Source: Candidatus Cryosericum hinesii (lineage in GTDB: Bacteria > Caldisericota > Caldisericia > Cryosericales > Cryosericaceae). Taken from it: 64,000 bases of DNA. The position numbers and the translations under genes are program-made. A model generated the notes under the pieces. It was not told where the DNA came from and ran no database searches. It saw only the letters and a list, made by a program, of their open reading frames with translations. Location: contig NZ_QXIW01000031.1 in assembly GCF_003570985.1 (NCBI RefSeq), positions 223,015 through 287,014 of the forward strand, given 5' to 3'. Shown piece after piece: positions 1 to 8,251 of the stretch. Each line of letters opens with the position of its first letter. Within the stretch, counting starts at the first letter, position 1.

Positions 1-1
1 C

Positions 2-529
2 CATGTGCGCGGCTCAACCGAGTCCGTTCCCGTCCACGCGGATGTCACGAGTATGCTGGACTACGAGGCCGAGCTTGCCGTCATCATCGGAAGGGCTGGC
101 CACGACATCGACCCAGCGAGTGTGCCCGAGTATATCTTCGGCTACTCCGTCCTTAACGACATCTCGGCACGGGACCTGCAGAAGAGCCACGATCAGTGGT
201 TCAAGGGGAAAAGTCTGGACGGTGCGTGCGCAATGGGCCCCGTCATTATCACCGCAGACGAGATCGCGTATCCGCCGGCTCTGGACATCGAGTGCAGTGT
301 CAATGGTGAGTTGCGGCAGAAGGCAGCTACGTCGGACCTCATCTTTGACATCACGGAGATTGTCAGTGATTTCAGCAAAGGTCTGACCCTGATGCCGGGC
401 GATATCATCAGCACAGGGACGCCGGCGGGTGTCGGCATGGGCTTCCGTCCGTTTAGATGGCTCAAAAGCGGTGATGTCGTCGAATGCCGGATCGAGGGTA
501 TCGGTGTCCTCAGGAACACGATCGAATAA
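2..529 (+). CDS. fumarylacetoacetate hydrolase family protein, 5' partial
   Basis: C-terminal about 175 residues of an FAH-family enzyme (fumarylpyruvate/acylpyruvate hydrolase or hydratase fold), cut by the window edge. The frame is open from the first base, and family signatures are in place: the LDYEAELAVIIGR block that carries acidic metal ligands, GYSVLNDISARDLQ, the W-x-KGKSLD-x-x-CAMGP block and the LMPGDIISTGTPAGVG block near the end. These enzymes cleave C-C bonds of beta-diketo acids or decarboxylate them with a divalent metal. The exact substrate cannot be told. The stop lies 3 bases from the end of the convergent next gene, so the two transcripts meet tail to tail. Confidence 0.85.
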   Translation, partial: HVRGSTESVPVHADVTSMLDYEAELAVIIGRAGHDIDPASVPEYIFGYSVLNDISARDLQKSHDQWFKGKSLDGACAMGPVIITADEIAYPPALDIECSVNGELRQKAATSDLIFDITEIVSDFSKGLTLMPGDIISTGTPAGVGMGFRPFRWLKSGDVVECRIEGIGVLRNTIE

Positions 530-532
530 GCG

Positions 533-829
533 TCAGGCGACTTTGAGGGCTCGGAACAGAATCCAGGAACTCAGGATAACCAGTGCGGCTATGGAAAGGG
601 CGAGTGTTGCCCGGTACTCCTTGCGTTCTTCTTCAATCATTTGGCCGTGGTCGCGCAGCAGCATGGTCGCGGCCACTGAACCGGCGATCACCAGGAGCAA
701 CACCGACACGATATTGCTGGGAACATAGAGATTGCGCCCGCCGGATGCCATGGCCCATCCGTCCCAGACGTAGTTGCCCAGTCCCAGCAAGCCTCCTGCG
801 AAGGCCATGATCGTCATAAGTCTTCTCAT
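533..829 (-). CDS. small two-helix membrane protein, unknown function
   Basis: A 98-residue protein. An N-terminal hydrophobic stretch (residues 5-20) may be a signal or membrane segment. Two clear transmembrane helices follow at about 40-58 and 76-93, separated by a charged loop rich in Glu, Arg and Lys (about 59-75). The start was chosen because GGAGAG lies 6-8 bases upstream of this ATG; the open frame runs further upstream but without hydrophobic or family character. I do not recognise a family. A terminator-like hairpin lies about 100 bases upstream in the same direction, which may mean leader control. Confidence 0.55.
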   Translation of the reverse strand: MRRLMTIMAFAGGLLGLGNYVWDGWAMASGGRNLYVPSNIVSVLLLVIAGSVAATMLLRDHGQMIEEERKEYRATLALSIAALVILSSWILFRALKVA

Positions 830-931
830 CCAACACTCTCCTCGTTGCCGGCTGATTACTCCAACATACAGGTTATTATATCCGGATTGCGCCAACAAAC
901 GGGTCGGCGCCTTCGCGGGAACATGAAAAGG

Positions 932-969
932 GGGCAAGGACACCAGGAGGGCACCTGGTCTCCTTGCCC
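932..969 (-). terminator. strong hairpin upstream of the small membrane gene
   Basis: GGGCAAGGA (932-940) pairs with TCCTTGCCC (961-969), and ACCAGG (942-947) with CCTGGT (954-959), with one C/C mismatch and a 6-base loop. On the minus strand it is followed by CCTTTTC, as in a Rho-independent terminator. No minus-strand gene ends here, so it is either a leader attenuator for the gene at 829 or the end of a short RNA. Apart from this hairpin and the promoter at 1033, I see nothing else in 830-1140. Confidence 0.45.
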
Positions 970-1032
970 ACAATAATTGGACTGCGTACCGTCCGCATTT
1001 GTTCACAGCGATGGTCACGTCATGGTCTCTCG

Positions 1033-1061
1033 TTGTCGGGACACCGCAGTTATGATAGAAT
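1033..1061 (+). promoter_or_regulatory. candidate sigma-70 promoter for the fdh operon
   Basis: TTGTCG (1033-1038), 17-base spacer, TAGAAT (1056-1061). It would give a leader of about 70 bases before the ATG at 1141. Confidence 0.45.
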
Positions 1062-1140
1062 TCACATGGTGCGAGGTGTCTGTGGCCCGTCGCGTGGCAG
1101 CCGGCGTGGAATATGGTGTGATGGAACCGAGGTGGCAACA

Positions 1141-2196
1141 ATGACAACAATTGGTGATCATCTGTACGCGCGCAGTACCCATGAGGAACTGCTGACTCGT
1201 GCCACGAACGGGGCGTTCGTGACGACAGCCATGTGGTATCTGCTGTCGACAAAGCGGGTGGACGCGGTGCTGGGTGTAGAGCATGATCGGGAACGCAACT
1301 TGACGCATACCCGGTTCATCGATGACCCTCGGGAAATATCTGAGCTTGCGGGTACGGTTGTCACCGCGCCCCTCAACATCGTCCAGACATTGCGCAAGTA
1401 CGCCGGCAGTGGGCGCGTGGCCCTGCCGGTCATGCCCTGCGAGGAGAAGCTGCTGGACGTCCTCATTCACAAAGATGAACTGCCCGTGCAGCTGTTCCGC
1501 ATCGGACTCGTATGCGGCGGCCTCTTCAGCGCGAACGACCTCGGCAAGGAGGTGAAGCGTCTCGGAAAGTCGCTGCTGGACGTCGAGCGCGTCATCCATG
1601 GTGAGGGGGGATACTCCGTCTCATTCCGGGGCGAGGAGCAGGTCCACGAGTTTCCGGAGCGGAAGACCGTGCGTCCGGCCTGCGAGCGCTGTGTGACGCC
1701 CGAGCCCGTCACCTCGCATTTTTCCTGCGGGTACTGGGGGACTGGAAGTGACCGGGGCAGGACGTACGTGACGGTGAACACGGCGGAGGCGGCCGAGCTT
1801 GTCGACGCAATGGTGCGCGACCGGGCCCTGGTGGTCGAGCCGGTTCCCGACGATGCCCGCGCCATGCGCAAGCACCTGCTGGACCTCAAGACGGACGCGT
1901 CATGGCGATATCGGCGCCGGCAGTTCGAGACCGACCTGGTGGAGACGGGTGAGCAGATCAACGCGTGTCCGCTCTGTGGCGAGTGCATGAAGGCCTGTCC
2001 TCTCCGGACCGATGAATATGTCCAGCACCTGCTGGAGGGGGTGAAATCTCCAGCCGAATGGCTGGCCGCATTTGTCCTCGACCTGTACGATGAATGCGCC
2101 GAGTGTGGCCTGTGCAGTGAGCACTGTCCCATCACGTTGCCGTATGACCTGGTCATCGAGCATCAGCGTGAACTGAGGAAGACCCTGCCTCGATGA
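1141..2196 (+). CDS. fdhB: FrhB/FdhB-type iron-sulfur flavoprotein, formate dehydrogenase beta subunit
   Basis: A 351-residue protein of the coenzyme F420 hydrogenase/formate dehydrogenase beta family. The FrhB N and C domains span about 1-200, with C100 in VMPCEEK, a conserved Cys in GLVCGGLF and C181-x2-C184. A C-terminal ferredoxin domain carries two 4Fe-4S motifs, C276-P-L-C-G-E-C-x3-C and C319-A-E-C-G-L-C-x3-C. It should pass electrons between the molybdenum subunit encoded next and a flavin/NAD(P) or ferredoxin site. I chose the ATG preceded by GAGGTGG at 6 bases rather than the longer frame from 964. Its TGA overlaps the next start by four bases (ATGA). F420 use itself cannot be inferred from family membership. 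Confidence 0.85.
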   Translation: MTTIGDHLYARSTHEELLTRATNGAFVTTAMWYLLSTKRVDAVLGVEHDRERNLTHTRFIDDPREISELAGTVVTAPLNIVQTLRKYAGSGRVALPVMPCEEKLLDVLIHKDELPVQLFRIGLVCGGLFSANDLGKEVKRLGKSLLDVERVIHGEGGYSVSFRGEEQVHEFPERKTVRPACERCVTPEPVTSHFSCGYWGTGSDRGRTYVTVNTAEAAELVDAMVRDRALVVEPVPDDARAMRKHLLDLKTDASWRYRRRQFETDLVETGEQINACPLCGECMKACPLRTDEYVQHLLEGVKSPAEWLAAFVLDLYDECAECGLCSEHCPITLPYDLVIEHQRELRKTLPR

Positions 2197-4238
2197 GTAC
2201 AAACGTTGTCCAGACCATCTGCCCGTTCTGCGGGGTTGGATGTGGCATGTACCTGGTCATCGACCATGGGCGTATCGCCGGTGCCGAAGGCTGGCCTGAG
2301 CACCCGGTGAACCGTGGCATGCTCTGCCCGAAAGGCCGGTTCAGCTATGCTCTCGTCAACAGGCCAGACCGCTTGAAGTATCCCATGCGGCGCGATGGGG
2401 ATACGTGGAAACAGATATCGTGGGACGACGCCCTTGGTATGATGCGCGAGCACCTCGGCCCGCTGCGTGAACGGGACCCCGACAGCATTTACGTGTTTGC
2501 ATCGGCACGGTGCACCAACGAGGAGTCGTATCTGGCGCAGAAATTTGCACGAGTGGTCATCGGGACCAACAACGTCGACAATTGTACACGCATGTGCCAT
2601 GCACCCTCAGGATATGCGCTGACGCGGGTCTTCGGCGGAGGCGCCTCGACAAACAGCATGGACGATCTCGAGGAGGCAGGTTGTGTCCTCGTCTGGGGCT
2701 ATAACCCATTTGAGACGCACCCGATGCTGTTCCAGCACGTCATTGCCGCCCGGAAGGCGGGGGCGAAGCTGATCGTGGTTGATCCGCGCATCACACAGAC
2801 AGCCAAGGTCGCAAACTTGCACCTGCAGCCCATACCCGGCACCGACATCGCGCTTCTCGCCGGCATGATCAACTATGTCATCCAGACGGGCCTGCTGGAC
2901 CGCAAGTTCATTGAGCGCCGTACTGAAGGGTTTGAAGAGCTGGCGAAGTCGGTGGAGCTCTATACACTCGAGCTGACGTCGTCGCTGACGGGTGTCCCCG
3001 CCGCGCTCATCCGGGAGGCTGCTCTCGCGTATGGGACGTCGCCCGCCAGCTCCATCCTGTTTGGCATGGGCCTGACCCAGCATGTAGGGAGTACAGCGAC
3101 GATCGCCGCGCTGTGCCAGCTGGCCGTCGTGACCGGTAACATCGGGCGTCCCGGTACGGGTGTGAACCCCGCGCGTGGCCAGAACAACGTCCAGGGCACC
3201 GTCGACATGGGGGCCGTTCCAGACGGACTGCCCGGTGGGTCCATGTCTGACACGTCCGTTCGCACGATCGTTGAACAGGAATGGCACGCACCGCTGCCCC
3301 AGCGGCCCGGGCTGTTCGCGACGCAGGTATGGGAGGCGGCACAGGCGGGGACCGTGAAGGCAGCCTACATCATCGGCGAGAACCCGGTGCTGTCAGAGGC
3401 GGACGGCGCTGCTGTCGTCCGCGGGCTGGAGGCCATGGACTTTGTGGTCGTGCAGGACATCTTCATGACGGAGACTGCCCGGTATGCCGATCTCGTCCTG
3501 CCGGCGTCGCTGTGGGCCGAGAAGGACGGTACCTTCACCAATACAGAGCGGCGGGTTCAGCGCGTCCGCAAGGTGGTGGAGAGCCCCGAGGCTGCAAACC
3601 GAGACTGGCGCATCCTTATTGACATAGCAGACGCACTTGGAGCGGACTGGTATTACCGCAAGCCCGAGGACATCTTCGAGGAGATCCGCCGGGTTGTCCC
3701 CGCGTACGCCGGCATCACGTATCCCCTGCTCAACACGCCCGGCTTCGGCCTGCAGTGGCCGGTCGGGGAGGGAGGAGATGAGACCGAGATCTTGTATGCG
3801 GAACGATTTGCGACCCCGTCCGGAAAGGCCCGTCTGTCGGCGCTGGAGACAGTTGACCTGACCAGCAGATTGACGGCGGAATTTCCGTTCACCCTCATCA
3901 CTGGGCGCCTCATGGCGCAGTACAACACCGGCACCATGTCCCGGCGCATCGACCAGCTGAACCGCATCGCTCCGGCCGGCTACGTCGAGCTCAACCGCGA
4001 CGATGCGTCCCAGATCGGCGCAGTATCAGGCGATGTGGTGAGGGTAACCTCGAGGCAGGGTACGCTGATTGCGCCAGCACGAATCGGCACCGGCGTGCCG
4101 AGGGGGTTCGTGTTTATCCCCAACCACTACGAGGATACGGCACTGAACGTTCTTGTGCCCAACGATACTGACCCGGTCGCACACACGCCGGCCTACAAGG
4201 GCGTGCCGGTACGCATCGAAAAGGAGGAACAGTTGTGA
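2193..4238 (+). CDS. fdhA: molybdopterin formate dehydrogenase catalytic subunit
   Basis: A 681-residue member of the DMSO-reductase superfamily, close in length to E. coli FdhF. Residues 1-50 form the 4Fe-4S domain (C10, C13, C17, C45 followed by KGRF). The metal-binding active site is N130-C-T-R-M-C135-H136-A-P-S, so this is a cysteine, not selenocysteine, enzyme with the His-partner in place. MPT-binding segments (GYNPFETHP, GMGLTQHVGST, TGNIGRPGTGVNP) and a C-terminal molydop-binding domain (LITGRLMAQYNTGTMSRR) follow. It oxidises formate to CO2 or runs the reverse reaction. Soluble, no Tat signal, so cytoplasmic. Four-base overlaps on both sides couple it to FdhB and the NuoE-like protein. 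Confidence 0.92.
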   Translation: MSTNVVQTICPFCGVGCGMYLVIDHGRIAGAEGWPEHPVNRGMLCPKGRFSYALVNRPDRLKYPMRRDGDTWKQISWDDALGMMREHLGPLRERDPDSIYVFASARCTNEESYLAQKFARVVIGTNNVDNCTRMCHAPSGYALTRVFGGGASTNSMDDLEEAGCVLVWGYNPFETHPMLFQHVIAARKAGAKLIVVDPRITQTAKVANLHLQPIPGTDIALLAGMINYVIQTGLLDRKFIERRTEGFEELAKSVELYTLELTSSLTGVPAALIREAALAYGTSPASSILFGMGLTQHVGSTATIAALCQLAVVTGNIGRPGTGVNPARGQNNVQGTVDMGAVPDGLPGGSMSDTSVRTIVEQEWHAPLPQRPGLFATQVWEAAQAGTVKAAYIIGENPVLSEADGAAVVRGLEAMDFVVVQDIFMTETARYADLVLPASLWAEKDGTFTNTERRVQRVRKVVESPEAANRDWRILIDIADALGADWYYRKPEDIFEEIRRVVPAYAGITYPLLNTPGFGLQWPVGEGGDETEILYAERFATPSGKARLSALETVDLTSRLTAEFPFTLITGRLMAQYNTGTMSRRIDQLNRIAPAGYVELNRDDASQIGAVSGDVVRVTSRQGTLIAPARIGTGVPRGFVFIPNHYEDTALNVLVPNDTDPVAHTPAYKGVPVRIEKEEQL

Positions 4239-4489
4239 AGTCACTGTACATCTGCATGGGAAGCGCTTGTCATCTGAAGTCTGCACAGTCGATCGTCGAC
4301 GTGTTCCGCAGGAAAATCCAAGAGCACCAGTTGGAGGATATCGTCGAGCTGAAGGGCTCCTTCTGCCTTGGGATGTGTGCCGAGGCGGTCCCGGTCAAGG
4401 TCGATGACACGATCGTCCACGGGATCACCGTCGAAAATGCTTCCGAGATGTTTGACAGGGAGGTCATGCCTCTTATCCGGGGAGCATAA
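4235..4489 (+). CDS. NuoE-like thioredoxin-fold 2Fe-2S ferredoxin
   Basis: 84 residues with the 2Fe-2S thioredoxin-like pattern C-M-G-S-A-C (C8, C13) and later C-L-G-M-C (about C44, C48), matching the C-x4-C...C-x3-C ligands of NuoE/HoxE and of stand-alone ferredoxins in clostridial hydrogenase operons. The start is GTG, overlapping the fdhA stop by four bases, with a strong AAAGGAGGAAC ribosome site. It probably shuttles electrons between FdhAB and an electron-bifurcating or NAD-linked partner. In many anaerobes this small protein is followed by a SpoIIE-like phosphatase and an iron-only hydrogenase; here only a remnant of the former is seen. Confidence 0.85.
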   Translation: MKSLYICMGSACHLKSAQSIVDVFRRKIQEHQLEDIVELKGSFCLGMCAEAVPVKVDDTIVHGITVENASEMFDREVMPLIRGA

Positions 4490-4490
4490 G

Positions 4491-4634
4491 ATGGACCCTG
4501 CCAACGACACATGGGCCGTGAACGAGTTCCTGCAAACGCTTAGTTAGAAGGTCGCCTGCGGCGGCACGACCACAACCATTGTTTCCCGCGAGACAGGGCG
4601 CACGGCCGAAGTCGAGAGGAATACTGCGCCCTGA
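4491..4634 (+). pseudogene. remnant of SpoIIE-type phosphatase C-terminus
   Basis: Directly behind the NuoE-like gene one frame reads MDPANDTWAVNEFLQTLS, an amber stop at 4545-4547, then KVACGGTTTTIVSRETGR and a few more residues to a TGA at 4632. The CGGTT-x-x-IVSR-x-x-GR block matches, from memory, the C-terminal tail of SpoIIE-domain Ser/Thr phosphatases that sit between NuoE-like ferredoxin and iron hydrogenase genes in Firmicutes and Thermotogae. The phosphatase core is absent. I read it as a decayed leftover with an in-frame stop, not a functional gene. Confidence 0.6.
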
Positions 4635-4642
4635 CTACCTGC

Positions 4643-5332
4643 CTATGCGCCAACCGGCGATGAGGAGCTGGTCGAGCGAGATCCCTGGATTTCGCGCAGG
4701 TCGATCACCGTCTCCTCGGACTTGAGGAGACGGCGCATTGTGTCCTGGTTTACATCTGCCACCTTGAGGATGATCCGGAGACGATGTGGCGATGTTGCAG
4801 GGAACGACGACACGGTCGTGACACCCCCGCCCGCTTCCACGATACGGTTGAACAGCGACGCGAGAGCACCCTTGCGGTTGTCTATCTCAAGAGATGCGCG
4901 GACTCCTGGTGCACGTGAACCGAGCATCTCGATGAACAACCTGAAGATGTCCGTCTCGGTGATGATCCCCACAAGCGTACGCGACTCTGGAGGGCTCACG
5001 ACGGGCAATGCGCCGATCTTGTGGTCAGCCATGGTCGCAGCAGCCAACTCGACGGGACAGTCAGGACCGACCGTGACCAGGTCCTGCTGCATGATCTGAC
5101 GCACAGGCAGGGCAGCGGCCTGGGCGCTGGCCTCCACCCAGCTGATGGGTCGGTCCGCAGAGGGCAGCGCATACAGCAGGTCCTTCTCGGAGACGATGCC
5201 GATCAGCAGATTGTCTTCGATGACAGGAAGACGGTGAATGTTGTGCGTGCGCATAGTTTTGAGAGCGTCGGACAACCGTGATTCGGGCTCGACTGTCACA
5301 AGGTCGTGTGTCATGTAGTCACGGACAAGCAT
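4643..5332 (-). CDS. CBS-pair and ACT domain protein (AcuB-like)
   Basis: 229 residues. Two CBS motifs occupy about 1-60 (MLVRDYMTHDLVTVEP, HRLPVIEDNLLIGIVSEKDL) and 78-135 (VRQIMQQDLVTVGPDC, LVGIITETDIF), followed by an ACT-type domain at about 145-215 (RASLEIDNRKGALASLFNRI). The CBS pair binds adenosyl ligands such as AMP or ATP, and the ACT part usually senses an amino acid. A serine-rich tail ends the protein. It stands in the AcuB family, whose role is regulatory and poorly defined. It converges on the fdh operon with only eight bases between it and the SpoIIE remnant. Confidence 0.85.
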   Translation of the reverse strand: MLVRDYMTHDLVTVEPESRLSDALKTMRTHNIHRLPVIEDNLLIGIVSEKDLLYALPSADRPISWVEASAQAAALPVRQIMQQDLVTVGPDCPVELAAATMADHKIGALPVVSPPESRTLVGIITETDIFRLFIEMLGSRAPGVRASLEIDNRKGALASLFNRIVEAGGGVTTVSSFPATSPHRLRIILKVADVNQDTMRRLLKSEETVIDLREIQGSRSTSSSSPVGA

Positions 5333-5350
5333 CAGTTTCTCCCCGAGACC

Positions 5351-6058
5351 CTAGCGCTTACGCGCGGTGGCGACCAGGAATGCACCGGTCAGCGGCCTGA
5401 ACATGCGACCGAAGAACTCCTGCCGCGAGGCGGTGCTGTCCTGAAACTCGTCCACGTCAGGAAACGTATAGATGCAGCTTTCCATCGTCAGGGCGCCAAA
5501 GGTACCCGTCCGGTGGAACAGCAAGCGCAGGTCGGACGACGAGAAAAAATGGGCTGTCCCGTAGATGGACTCCTCGCGTTTGGCGTGTTCGCGGCGAGCG
5601 TCGGCCCATGGAGAATCGTTGTTGAGGACGCCGATGACCAGCTTGCCACCTGGTCGTAGTACCCGGGCCATTTCCATGAGAACCGGCAGCGGGTCCGCGG
5701 CAAACTCGAGCGCGGTAATCGACACGACCATATCGAAGGTCCTGTTTTCGTAGGGGAGTTTGGCCATGTCGGCTTGGTCATACCAGATGTACTGACCGCG
5801 GTCTTTGGCCTTGCGGCGTGCTATCTCGATCATCTTCGAGGAGATATCGACGGCAGTAACGTCGGCGCCACTTTCGGACAACCGGATACTGTACAGTCCG
5901 GTGCCACATCCGACGTCCAGGACGGTCTTGCCTCGCACGACACCCACATGCTTGAAGACCAGTGCGTTTTCGAGCTCATCCTCGTAGGCACCCAAGGGTG
6001 TCATGTACCAGTTGTCATAAGTGTCGGCCTTGCTGTCGAACAATGCGTCATCTGCCAT
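5351..6058 (-). CDS. class I SAM-dependent methyltransferase (UbiE/type 11)
   Basis: About 235 residues. Motif I VLDVGCGTGLYSIRL with the acidic VDIS loop, motif II-like MVVSITALEFAADPLPVL and motif III LRPGGKLVIGVLN give a complete methyltransferase type 11 fold. The N-terminal FDSKADTYDNWYMTPLG is typical of UbiE/COQ5-like small-molecule methyltransferases. I start at the ATG preceded by AGGAGGTG; ten further residues would be possible upstream. The acceptor is unknown. It lies just downstream of the PAP2 gene, 110 bases away, on the same strand. Confidence 0.85.
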   Translation of the reverse strand: MADDALFDSKADTYDNWYMTPLGAYEDELENALVFKHVGVVRGKTVLDVGCGTGLYSIRLSESGADVTAVDISSKMIEIARRKAKDRGQYIWYDQADMAKLPYENRTFDMVVSITALEFAADPLPVLMEMARVLRPGGKLVIGVLNNDSPWADARREHAKREESIYGTAHFFSSSDLRLLFHRTGTFGALTMESCIYTFPDVDEFQDSTASRQEFFGRMFRPLTGAFLVATARKR

Positions 6059-6168
6059 GTGGCACCTCCTGGAGAAAATCCTCTCCATTCATTCTCTGCG
6101 AGACAGGCAGGAATGCAAGACAGAGGAATGCAGGTGGTACTATTATAGATCGTCTGACCAGCGGAGAC

Positions 6169-6810
6169 TCAGTGTTCCGTCTTCAGGTTGAAGATGTGAT
6201 AGGCCAGAAGGTACAGCGCAATGGCGAGCAGGCTGCCGACGGTGTCCGCGATAACATGCTGCTTGAGGACCTGAGTCGCCACGACCGTGACCACGGCAAA
6301 AATCGTCATCAGCCAGGCGACGGGACGGTAGCGCCTCTTGACCCACCAGAAGCTTGCGGCAAGAGCAGACAGGCCACAGTGCAGCGATGGGAAGCAGTTG
6401 TAAGGGTTGTCGTGGAGATAAACGGCTAGCAGTGCGTCGACGTACCTGCTGCTACCGGCGACCAGGTTGGTCGGGCGGGGTACGTACGTCTGAAATACGA
6501 TGTAGACGCCGTTGCTGATAGCCTGGATGGCGATGAAGGCGACGCCGAATGCCGTGAAGATCTTCGGATGGAAGACGAAGAAGAACAGGAGACAGAAGTA
6601 GAGGACGGGTTCCAGCCAGTTGTACGGGACGATGAATTGGGGGATGACCGGGACCCACCGATCGAAGGCCGTTTGCAAGACGTGCACGTTCGCGGTCGTA
6701 TGGTTGGTCATGGTGTACCAGGTCGAGGACCAGTAGACACCGCCGGCGAGAACGATGTTCATCAGGTATCTCCACCAGTTCTCTTTCATGAATCTTCGCA
6801 GTTTGTCCAT
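6169..6810 (-). CDS. PAP2-superfamily membrane phosphatase
   Basis: 213 residues with about six transmembrane helices. Phosphatase motifs are visible: YVPRPTN (motif 1 region), CFPSLHCG (SxHxG-like motif 2) and KQHVIADTVGS (motif 3 with the catalytic His and Asp). This arrangement resembles the inositol phosphorylceramide synthase/PAP2_3 branch more than classical phosphatidic acid phosphatases. It likely acts on a lipid phosphate or head group at the membrane. Thirteen bases separate it from the nfnB stop, so it may end the same transcript. Confidence 0.75.
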   Translation of the reverse strand: MDKLRRFMKENWWRYLMNIVLAGGVYWSSTWYTMTNHTTANVHVLQTAFDRWVPVIPQFIVPYNWLEPVLYFCLLFFFVFHPKIFTAFGVAFIAIQAISNGVYIVFQTYVPRPTNLVAGSSRYVDALLAVYLHDNPYNCFPSLHCGLSALAASFWWVKRRYRPVAWLMTIFAVVTVVATQVLKQHVIADTVGSLLAIALYLLAYHIFNLKTEH

Positions 6811-6823
6811 ACGTAAGCCTGGT

Positions 6824-8251
6824 CTAGCGTCTGGCCGTCTCGGTGGTTCTCATGAGCCATGCGTGGATGGCACGTGCAGCCTTGCGGCCCTGGCCCATGG
6901 CCAGGATGACTGTCGCAGCGCCCAGCACGATGTCGCCACCCGCGAAGACTCCCGGAACCGACGTCTCCATGGTGTCTTCGTCGGTGATGATGCCCCCGTG
7001 CTTGTTCACTTGCAGACCCGGGAGGGCGGCGGGGATCAGTGGATTGGGGTCGTTGCCGATAGCTACGACGACAACGTCCGCAGGGACATTGCTGGTCTGG
7101 CCGGCTATGGGCAGGGGGCGCCTGCGACCAGAAGCGTCCGGTTCCCCGAGCTGCATCTGCTGCACAGTCAGGCCGGTGACCCATCCCTCACCATTGCCGA
7201 GGATCTCCACAGGGTTCTGGAGAAAATGGAACTCGACTCCCTCCTGGATTGCATGGTGATATTCTTCTTTGCGAGCGGGCATTTCCTCCTCCGAGCGTCG
7301 ATAGATGACCATGACCCTGAGGGCTCCCAGCCGCAGCGCCGTCCGGGCCGAGTCCATGGCGACATTGCCGCCGCCGAGGACCGCCACAGACTTACCACGC
7401 AGGATGGGAGTGTCAGAGTTCTCGTCGTAGGCGTGCATGAGGTTGGTGCGTGTCAGGTACTCGTTGGCGGAATACACGCCAAGCAGGTTCTCGCCCGGGA
7501 TGTGCAGGAAATTGGGAAGCCCGGCGCCACTCCCGATGAAAATGACGTCGTAGTCCTTGCGCACTTCGTCGACCGTGAGAGATTTGCCGATGACCATGTT
7601 GTACTGGAAATCGACGCCGAGCCTGGTCAGGTAGGCAACCTCCTGGTAGACGATCTCCTTTGGCAGACGGAACTCGGGGATGCCATATCCCAGGACGCCT
7701 CCCGGCATGTGCAGCGCTTCGAACACGGTGACGGCGTGCCCCAGCTTGATGAGGTCGCCGGCCACGGTGAGTCCTGCGGGACCACTGCCGATGACGGCCA
7801 CTCGCTTGCCGGTCGAAGGTGAAATCTGGGGGATGACTGCTGCGTGGTTCTCCCGTTCCCAGTCGGCCAGGAATCGTTCCAGCTTGCCGATTTGTACAGC
7901 CTGCCCGACGTCCCGGTGTGCCTTGCCTACCGTGCAGTTCTTCTGGCACTGTTCTTCCTGGGGGCACACACGCCCGCAGACCGCCGGCAGCAGATTGGTC
8001 TGCTTGATGATTCCTATCCCGGCGAGATAGTCGCCGGACTCGATGGCCTGGATGAACTCGGGAATGCGCACGCCGACGGGGCATCCTTCGACGCAGGGCT
8101 GGTTGGTGCACTGAAGGCAGCGCTGCGCTTCCTGCAACGCCATCTCGGGTGTGAACCCCAGTGGCACCTCACGGACGTTGTGGACGCGTTCGGCAGGGTC
8201 CTGCTCGGGCATGACGACGGGTGGCAGCTTGAACCGAGTGGCAGCGTTCAT
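6824..8251 (-). CDS. nfnB: NADPH-dependent reduced ferredoxin:NAD+ oxidoreductase, large subunit
   Basis: About 475 residues of the glutamate-synthase-small-subunit-like family. The N-terminal domain carries two 4Fe-4S ligand sets (CLQCTNQPCVEGCP, CGRVCPQEEQCQKNC). It is followed by the FAD-binding VIGSGPAGL and a second nucleotide site (AVLGGGNVAMDSARTA), and ends with the FAD-contacting GVFAGGDIVLGAATVI block. Next to nfnA with an ATGA overlap, this is NfnB/SudA of the transhydrogenase that bifurcates electrons between NADPH, ferredoxin and NAD+. The start follows GGGGAG at six bases. A sulfide dehydrogenase or GltD role is possible, but no GltB is near. Confidence 0.88.
   Translation of the reverse strand: MNAATRFKLPPVVMPEQDPAERVHNVREVPLGFTPEMALQEAQRCLQCTNQPCVEGCPVGVRIPEFIQAIESGDYLAGIGIIKQTNLLPAVCGRVCPQEEQCQKNCTVGKAHRDVGQAVQIGKLERFLADWERENHAAVIPQISPSTGKRVAVIGSGPAGLTVAGDLIKLGHAVTVFEALHMPGGVLGYGIPEFRLPKEIVYQEVAYLTRLGVDFQYNMVIGKSLTVDEVRKDYDVIFIGSGAGLPNFLHIPGENLLGVYSANEYLTRTNLMHAYDENSDTPILRGKSVAVLGGGNVAMDSARTALRLGALRVMVIYRRSEEEMPARKEEYHHAIQEGVEFHFLQNPVEILGNGEGWVTGLTVQQMQLGEPDASGRRRPLPIAGQTSNVPADVVVVAIGNDPNPLIPAALPGLQVNKHGGIITDEDTMETSVPGVFAGGDIVLGAATVILAMGQGRKAARAIHAWLMRTTETARR

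Noticed and set aside
2193..4238. Selenocysteine formate dehydrogenase
   Set aside because: The active-site position is an ordinary Cys codon and the frame has no internal TGA.
4545..4547. Amber codon in the SpoIIE-like remnant as recoded residue (for example pyrrolysine)
   Set aside because: No recoding signal was seen and the rest of the phosphatase is missing, so decay is simpler.
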